Assembly (NCBI GenBank): GCA_949298665.1
Contig: CASFXO010000394.1
Span: 1-12,273 of the forward strand
DNA from: an uncultured Lentisphaeria bacterium
Lineage (GTDB): Bacteria > Verrucomicrobiota > Lentisphaeria > Victivallales > Victivallaceae
Direction: 5' to 3'
DNA length: 12,273 nt
The notes below the pieces were generated by a model. It did no database searches. It saw only the letters and a program-made list of their open reading frames with translations, and was not told the origin of the DNA. The translations under genes were made by a program, and so were the position numbers. Shown in pieces: positions 8,459-12,273 of this stretch; position 1 is the first letter of the stretch, and each line of letters starts with the position of its first letter.

Positions 8459-8698
8459 ATGGTCATCGCGCTCAACCGCCCGACCTATTAGCCCGACGAC
8501 GGGGGACGGCTCGGCCGGCCCGCGCCGCGCAACGCGGGCATCGGCGGAGAGCGGATCGCCACCTTCAAACTGGACGGTATCCGGAAACAGCGGATCATCG
8601 CCTGGTATCTGGTCGCCTGGGGAAAAAACCGGATCGAGGCGGAAAAATCCTGGCAGGACCACAGTTACCGGATTGCCCGGAACTGGTGGATCCGCTGA
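8459..8698 (+). pseudogene. Detached C-terminal part of the secreted protein, same frame, after two in-frame stops
   Basis: The frame of the preceding gene continues through ATG GTC ATC...TAT, a TAG at 8489-8491, then 68 sense codons to TGA 8696-8698. Third positions stay strongly G or C, as in coding sequence. The 68-codon stretch contains no ATG, GTG or TTG in frame, so it cannot easily start on its own. The encoded tail (IATFKLDGIRKQRIIAWYLV..., then KSWQDHSYRIARNWWIR) looks protein-like, with several Trp residues. Each stop is one C-to-T change from a Gln codon (CAA, CAG). Likely explanations are nonsense decay, sequence error, or programmed readthrough. Recoding of the stops is unlikely, because the upstream phosphatase ends with TAG and the lipoprotein and aminotransferase end with TAA. 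Confidence 0.65.
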
Positions 8699-9678
8699 TG
8701 TCCGGCAACGTCGGGACCTTCGACGGCCTGGTGCCGGAAACGATTCTGGCCGCCGCCGAAGAGGCCATGCGCTGCCGTTTTTCCGGGGTCGTGCTGCCGC
8801 TGCCGAGTTACATCAACCGGGTGTACGAGCTGGAGCGGACCGACGGCGAACGTTTGATTTTCAAATTCTACCGTCCCGGGCGCTGGAGCCGGGGAGCGCT
8901 GCTGGAGGAACATCTGTTCGTACTGGACTGCCGCGCGGCGGAGATTCCGGTGGTGGCACCGCTGCGGTTTCCGGGCGGAGGGACGCTGCGGGAAACCGGC
9001 GACGGGATTTTTTTCGCCGCCTATCCCAAGCGGTGGGGGCGGGCGCTGGAAATCACCGGCGACGATCAGTGGCGGCAGCTGGGCAGCCTGCTGGGGCGGC
9101 TCCACGCCGTCGGCGAAAGCCGCACCGGCCGCTTCCGGATGCGGCTCGATCCGCTGGAAAGCACGGCGGCGGAATTGAACCATCTGCTGGATTCCGGTCT
9201 GATCGGTCCCGCGCCGTACCGGGAGTTTGAAGACGCGGCAGGCGAAGTCATGGAACTGCTGATCGACCGGTACGAACCGGCGGAGGAGATCCGACTGCAC
9301 GGCGACTGCCACGGAGGCAATATTCTGAGCCGCCCGGACGACGGGTTGATGCTGATCGATTTCGACGACATGCTGCTCGGCCCGGCGGCGCAGGATCTCT
9401 GGCTGCTGCTGCCCGGATACGCCCGGGACTGCCGCCGGGAACTGGGACTGCTGCTGGACGGATACCGCCGGTTCCGGGAGTTCCCGCAGCGGGAATGTCA
9501 TCGGATAGAGCTGCTGCGGGCCATGCGGATGATTTATTTTCTGGACTGGTGCGGGCGGCAGAGTGACGACTACAATTTCCATGACCGTTTTCCGGACTGG
9601 GGCAGCGACCGCTTCTGGCGGGGGGAAAGCGCGGCGCTGCGGACGCAGGCGGCCGCCATCCGCGCGGATTCTCTCTGA
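8698..9678 (+). CDS. srkA: SrkA/YihE-type stress response protein kinase
   Basis: SrkA (RdoA/YihE) is an aminoglycoside-phosphotransferase-fold kinase that phosphorylates proteins on Ser/Thr and in E. coli protects against stress-induced death. The 326 residues match the E. coli length (328). Visible hallmarks are PSYINRVYEL (36-45), the catalytic-lysine stretch LIFKFYRPGRWS (Lys56), AAYPKRWGRALEI, LGRLHAVGE, the catalytic loop LHGDCHGGNIL (200-210; Asp203, Asn208), and the metal-binding LIDFDDMLLGPAAQDLW (Asp221). All key residues are intact. The ATG at 8698 overlaps TGA 8696-8698, so it was built to be translated right after the upstream frame. If that frame now terminates at 8458, coupling would be lost, which might lower kinase levels; this is inference. 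No domain is added, and there is no membrane segment. It shares its run with a PP2C phosphatase. Confidence 0.93.
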   Translation: MSGNVGTFDGLVPETILAAAEEAMRCRFSGVVLPLPSYINRVYELERTDGERLIFKFYRPGRWSRGALLEEHLFVLDCRAAEIPVVAPLRFPGGGTLRETGDGIFFAAYPKRWGRALEITGDDQWRQLGSLLGRLHAVGESRTGRFRMRLDPLESTAAELNHLLDSGLIGPAPYREFEDAAGEVMELLIDRYEPAEEIRLHGDCHGGNILSRPDDGLMLIDFDDMLLGPAAQDLWLLLPGYARDCRRELGLLLDGYRRFREFPQRECHRIELLRAMRMIYFLDWCGRQSDDYNFHDRFPDWGSDRFWRGESAALRTQAAAIRADSL

Positions 9679-9712
9679 AAATTACGGAAATAACCGGTGT
9701 TCCGGAATGTCC

Positions 9713-9736
9713 CGAATTTGCAAAAGAAGCAATTCG
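9713..9736. promoter_or_regulatory. Inverted repeat spanning the aminotransferase -35 box
   Basis: CGAATTTGC (9713-9721) and GCAATTCG (9729-9736) are inverted copies with one bulged T and a 7-nt spacer. The left arm overlaps the -35 hexamer, so this is a candidate operator. It could also be a weak terminator hairpin for the kinase gene, but the following T-rich bases are not a proper run. Confidence 0.4.
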
Positions 9737-9746
9737 GTATTATTTT
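9718..9746 (+). promoter_or_regulatory. Sigma70-like promoter of the aminotransferase-lipoprotein-lexA run
   Basis: TTGCAA (9718-9723), 17-bp spacer, TATTTT (9741-9746); the expected start is near 9753, leaving a leader of about 47 nt before the ATG at 9800. The stretch 9679-9799 is an AT-rich gene-free gap, the only room for a promoter between the two plus-strand runs. The -35 is identical to that of the glycosyltransferase run. Confidence 0.55.
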
Positions 9747-9799
9747 ATAGATTGAGCTGTTGTCATGGATCACGGTTTTATTTTGAGGAGCGATTTGCG

Positions 9800-10984
9800 A
9801 TGAAGGATCTTCAATCTTCCCGGGGATATATGGGACATATGACGCCGTCCGCCACGCTGGCCATCACCGCCAAGGCCAAGGAGTTGAAGGCGCAGGGGAT
9901 GGATGTTTGCAGCATGTGTGCGGGAGAGCCGGATTTCGACACTCCCCGCGCCATCAAGGATGCCTGCATCGACGCATTGAACGCCGGCAAGGTAACCTAC
10001 ACTCCCGCCAGCGGCCTGGTCGAACTGCGGAAGCTGGTGGCGGAAAAATTCGTGCGGGACAACGGCATCAATACCTCCTGGGAGCGGACGGTGGTGGCGC
10101 CCGGGGCGAAATTCTCCGTTTTCAGCGCGCTGGCGGCGCTCTGCGGCCCCGGGGATGAGGTGATTCTGCCGGCGCCCTACTGGCTGAGTTATCCGGAAAT
10201 GATCCGTGCCACCGGGGCGAAGGTGGTGGAATTGCCGACCCGCGCGGAGAATAATTATGAGGCGGATCCGGCGGAACTGGAACGGCTGATCACCGACAAT
10301 ACGCGGGCATTGATTCTCAATACGCCTTCCAACCCGACCGGGATCGTGTACCGGAAGGAGACGCTGGAGCGGATTGCCGAAGTGGCGGTGCGGCGCAACA
10401 TCATGGTGATTGCCGATGAAATTTACGAACGGCTTGTCTATGACGCCGGCAAGCCGCATATCAGCATCGCGGCGCTTGGCGATGAGATCAATGAACGCAC
10501 GGTGACGGTGAACGGTTTCAGCAAAACCTACGCGATGACCGGGTGGCGTCTGGGATATCTGACCGCGCCGCTCTGGCTGACGAAAAAAATCATTGCCTTC
10601 CAGAGTCATACGACCAGTAATGCCACCACCTTCGCCCAGTACGGGGCGGTCGCGGCGCTGCGGGGAGCGGCGGAAGCCGACGTGGCGATGATGTGTCGGG
10701 CGTTTGTCGCGCGCCGGGATCTGATTTACGCGTTGATCAGCGCGATACCCGGGGTGAAGTGCGTGAAGCCGCAGGGGGCTTTTTATCTGTTCTGCGATGT
10801 GAGTTCGTTCGGATTGTCGTCGGAGGAATTCTGCAACCGGTTGCTGGAAGAGGAACAGCTGGCGGTCATTCCCTGCGGCGCATTCGGGGCGGAGGGGGCG
10901 ATTCGACTGTCTTATGCATGTTCGGAGGAGAACATCCGGGCCGCGGCGCAGCGGCTGGCCCAGCTGTGCGCCAGATTAAGATAA
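9800..10984 (+). CDS. Class I (subgroup Ib) pyridoxal-phosphate aminotransferase, aspartate-type
   Basis: The 394 residues follow the Ib aspartate aminotransferase pattern: PSATLAITAKAKELKAQGMDV (16-36), AGEPDFDTP (41-49), PGAKFSVFSA (Lys104), APYWLSYPE (125-133, Trp128 stacking), NTPSNPTG (Asn178), ADEIYERL (Asp206, PLP N1), and the PLP lysine in FSKTYAMTGWRLGY (Lys242). The C-terminal RLSYA carries the carboxylate-binding Arg. These enzymes transfer the amino group between aspartate and 2-oxoglutarate; some act on prephenate or aromatic acids, and I cannot exclude that. Nothing is missing. The start is ATG 9800, with GAGGAG (9785-9790) at a spacing of 9; the open frame extends further upstream to 9563, but that runs into the kinase gene. 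It leads the run with the lipoprotein and lexA. Aspartate produced here would also feed PyrB, but the genes are not linked. Confidence 0.92.
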   Translation: MKDLQSSRGYMGHMTPSATLAITAKAKELKAQGMDVCSMCAGEPDFDTPRAIKDACIDALNAGKVTYTPASGLVELRKLVAEKFVRDNGINTSWERTVVAPGAKFSVFSALAALCGPGDEVILPAPYWLSYPEMIRATGAKVVELPTRAENNYEADPAELERLITDNTRALILNTPSNPTGIVYRKETLERIAEVAVRRNIMVIADEIYERLVYDAGKPHISIAALGDEINERTVTVNGFSKTYAMTGWRLGYLTAPLWLTKKIIAFQSHTTSNATTFAQYGAVAALRGAAEADVAMMCRAFVARRDLIYALISAIPGVKCVKPQGAFYLFCDVSSFGLSSEEFCNRLLEEEQLAVIPCGAFGAEGAIRLSYACSEENIRAAAQRLAQLCARLR

Positions 10985-11016
10985 CCATACCGGGAGCCCG
11001 GCCGGAAAAGTCTTTT

Positions 11017-11025
11017 GAGGAGGAG
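11017..11025 (+). promoter_or_regulatory. Strong ribosome binding site deciding the lipoprotein start
   Basis: GAGGAGGAG lies 7 nt before ATG 11033 and matches the anti-Shine-Dalgarno fully. It settles the start at 11033, because an upstream in-frame start at 11015 would place the ribosome site inside the coding region. Confidence 0.8.
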
Positions 11026-11032
11026 ACTTGGC

Positions 11033-11506
11033 ATGATGAAGAGACTGATTGCCGCCGTTGCATCATCGGCGGTTCTGGTCTTGCCGCTTGCCGGCTGCAA
11101 GACCGGAGACGATGCGGCGGCGGTGCCGCTGCCCGCACCCATGACTCAGTCCGAACAGGAGGAGGTTCGGCAGCTGGGAATCCGTTACGGGGAGGAAATT
11201 CTTGCCGGGTTCCAGTCCGGGAATTATGAAGCCGCGGTGCGGCATTTTCCGGAGGAACTCAAGCAGCGTCTGACCGAAAAGGTCTTTGCCGAAACCTGCA
11301 GGGAACTCGGGACTATCGTGCGTTACGAGTTTCTGACGGAGTTGCGGACCCCGCTGATCAACAGTTATTTGTGGAAAGTCACGGTGGAGCGGAAGGCGCA
11401 GTCGGAGAAACATGCCGGAAAGGTGATTGCCGGCGATCTGCTTTTCTCGCTGCGGATTATCAAGAAAGACGGTCGTTATCAGATTGCCGCCTGTGGTTTC
11501 AATTAA
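11033..11506 (+). CDS. Lipoprotein of unknown function, NTF2-like/DUF3887-like size and pattern
   Basis: The 157 residues start with MMKRLIAAVASSAVLVLPLAGC: positive n-region, hydrophobic core and a canonical lipobox LAGC with Cys22, so it should be lipidated and anchored outside the inner membrane. A short low-complexity linker (Ala/Pro/Asp) follows. The rest has an amphipathic helix, FQSGNYEAAVRHFPEELKQRL, then strands LWKVTVERK and DLLFSLRIIKKDGRYQIAACGF. This resembles the small alpha/beta cone of NTF2-like or DUF3887 proteins, which often serve as envelope accessory domains. That is a fold guess from pattern only. It is preceded by the aminotransferase (48-nt gap, no promoter seen) and followed after 18 nt by lexA, so all three are probably one message. 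A Cys near the C-terminal end (CGFN) may pair with the one at about 99; I cannot verify. Confidence 0.78.
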   Translation: MMKRLIAAVASSAVLVLPLAGCKTGDDAAAVPLPAPMTQSEQEEVRQLGIRYGEEILAGFQSGNYEAAVRHFPEELKQRLTEKVFAETCRELGTIVRYEFLTELRTPLINSYLWKVTVERKAQSEKHAGKVIAGDLLFSLRIIKKDGRYQIAACGFN

Positions 11507-11524
11507 TCCGGAACAGGTGAAAAA

Positions 11525-12157
11525 ATGCGTGGATTGACGGAAAAACAACGGGAAATATTAAATTTCATTGAAGATTTTCAGGATCGGGCCGGAATGCCTC
11601 CGACCGTTCAGGAAATCGCGGATCATTTCAAGGTCAAAAGTTCGACCATTTTCGCTCATCTGCGGGCGCTTCAGCGGAAAAATCAGCTGGAACGCAGTTC
11701 GAAGGCCCGCAGCATCAGCCTGACCCGGCAGCGGATGCCGCTGTCCCGGATGCCGTCCGGGATCTGGACGATTCCCCTGCTGGGGCGGGTTTCCGCCGGA
11801 GTTCCGGCGGAAAGTCTGGAATACATGGAGGCCGAATGGCGGATTCCGGCCGGATTTGCGGGGAGAACCTCTCCGGAAAAACTGTTCGCGCTGCGGATTC
11901 AGGGCGAAAGCATGCGGGATCTCGGCATGTTTGAGGGCGACGTGGTGATCGTCGCTCCGGTGGAGGATACCCTGCGGCCCGGCGATATCGTGGTGGCGCT
12001 GGTGCAGGGCGGCGAAACCACGGTCAAGAGCTATTTCCCCGCCGCGGGCGACACGGTGGAACTGCGCCCGGCCAATCCCGCCTACCTGCCGCAATATTAC
12101 GCGGCGGATCAGGTGAAGATTCAGGGACGGGTGATTGCCCTGCAGCGGAAATACTGA
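11525..12157 (+). CDS. lexA: LexA, SOS-response repressor and self-cleaving protease
   Basis: LexA represses DNA-damage genes and cuts itself when RecA filaments form. This 210-residue protein has the N-terminal winged helix-turn-helix (about 1-68: LTEKQREILNFI, PPTVQEIADHFKVKSSTIFAHLRAL, wing KARSISL). A linker follows, then the cleavage site Ala91-Gly92 in LLGRVSAGVP, the catalytic Ser129 in IQGESMRDLGMFEGD and Lys168 in TTVKSYF. All parts for autocleavage are present. The recognition-helix region (SSTIFAHLRALQRKNQLERS) differs from the E. coli type, so its operator may not be CTGTN8ACAG. The start ATG 11525 has AGGTGA 4-9 nt upstream and lies 18 nt after the lipoprotein stop. No LexA box was recognised near the gene. 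A strong terminator follows, so it is the last gene of the run. Confidence 0.97.
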   Translation: MRGLTEKQREILNFIEDFQDRAGMPPTVQEIADHFKVKSSTIFAHLRALQRKNQLERSSKARSISLTRQRMPLSRMPSGIWTIPLLGRVSAGVPAESLEYMEAEWRIPAGFAGRTSPEKLFALRIQGESMRDLGMFEGDVVIVAPVEDTLRPGDIVVALVQGGETTVKSYFPAAGDTVELRPANPAYLPQYYAADQVKIQGRVIALQRKY

Positions 12158-12234
12158 TTCCGGAGGGCGGTTCCCCGCGGAGATGGAGGCCGCTTGCGGC
12201 GGTTCGCGGCGGGAAGGGGGACGGAGATGACGGA
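12158..12234 (+). other. GC-rich spacer between lexA and its terminator
   Basis: The stretch holds no start-led reading frame that I would support and no promoter. It contains a minor GCCGC/GCGGC inverted pair near 12189-12200. I see nothing else in it. Confidence 0.5.
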
Positions 12235-12266
12235 GGCGGGAGTGTCGTCGACATTCCCGCCTTTTT
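12235..12266 (+). terminator. Strong intrinsic terminator after lexA
   Basis: GGCGGGAGTGTC (12235-12246), loop GTC, then GACATTCCCGCC (12250-12261) form a 12-bp stem with one G-U pair. The stem is followed by TTTTT (12262-12266). This is a textbook Rho-independent terminator and ends the aminotransferase-lipoprotein-lexA run. Confidence 0.93.
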
Positions 12267-12273
12267 CGTATCC

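Noticed and set aside
8456..8491. Alternative genetic code in which TAA or TAG means Gln
   Set aside because: The phosphatase ends in TAG and the aminotransferase and lipoprotein end in TAA at sensible family lengths, so both are normal stops here.
8221..8697. Upstream open extension of the kinase frame
   Set aside because: It overlaps the secreted protein gene in another frame and encodes an Arg/Gly-rich sequence unlike SrkA, whose family N-terminus begins at 8698.
10985..11032. Terminator between the aminotransferase and the lipoprotein (CCGGGAGCCCGG near 10990)
   Set aside because: The loop would be only two bases and the T-tract is short and displaced, so it is not a credible terminator.
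11480..11530. LexA operator of the CTGTN8ACAG or GAACN4GTTC kind next to lexA
   Set aside because: Neither pattern is present in the 18-nt gap or the adjoining sequence.

Overview
The window is about 12.3 kb of GC-rich bacterial chromosome, densely coded, with 13 protein genes (one cut by the left edge, one apparently broken). There are no RNA genes, insertion sequences, integrases or CRISPR repeats. The gene set is housekeeping (pyrimidine synthesis, HemW, LexA, an aspartate-type aminotransferase) plus a small signalling/envelope cluster. Strong AGGAGG-type ribosome sites precede some genes and ATGA/GTGA overlaps join many. A Verrucomicrobiota/Lentisphaerota-type organism (for example Victivallis-like) fits the overall style, but this is an impression from gene content and composition, not something the sequence proves.

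Left part (1-4883, all minus strand): one tightly coupled run read right to left: pyrR, pyrB, pyrC, an M20D metallo-amidohydrolase and hemW. pyrR and pyrB are 5 nt apart; the other three junctions are 4-base stop/start overlaps. PyrB and PyrC catalyse successive steps of de novo UMP synthesis. PyrR is a PRPP-binding regulator/phosphoribosyltransferase of that pathway. The M20D hydrolase and HemW look like passengers translated from the same message.

Middle (4884-5031): a short AT-rich divergent control region. A sigma70-like promoter faces each way, and a perfect T7/A7 inverted repeat lies at the pyrR -35 box. The rightward -10 lies only 6 nt before the start codon of the next gene, which suggests a leaderless message.

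Right part (5032-12157, all plus strand): two runs. The first holds a multi-pass GT-C-type glycosyltransferase-like membrane protein, a PP2C-family Ser/Thr phosphatase, an Isf-like flavoprotein with a CX2CX2CX7C cysteine cluster, a secreted protein of unknown function whose frame is cut by two in-frame stops, and an SrkA/YihE-type protein kinase. A phosphatase and a kinase in one run hint at a reversible phosphorylation circuit. The second run starts from a promoter at about 9718-9746 and holds a class I aminotransferase, an NTF2-like-sized lipoprotein and lexA. It is closed by a strong intrinsic terminator at 12235-12266.

The most notable anomaly is at 8456-8698. After a TAA and a TAG only 11 codons apart, the same frame stays open for 68 codons with coding-like base composition. 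It ends in a TGATG overlap with the kinase start, so the secreted protein was, or through readthrough still is, about 249 residues long.
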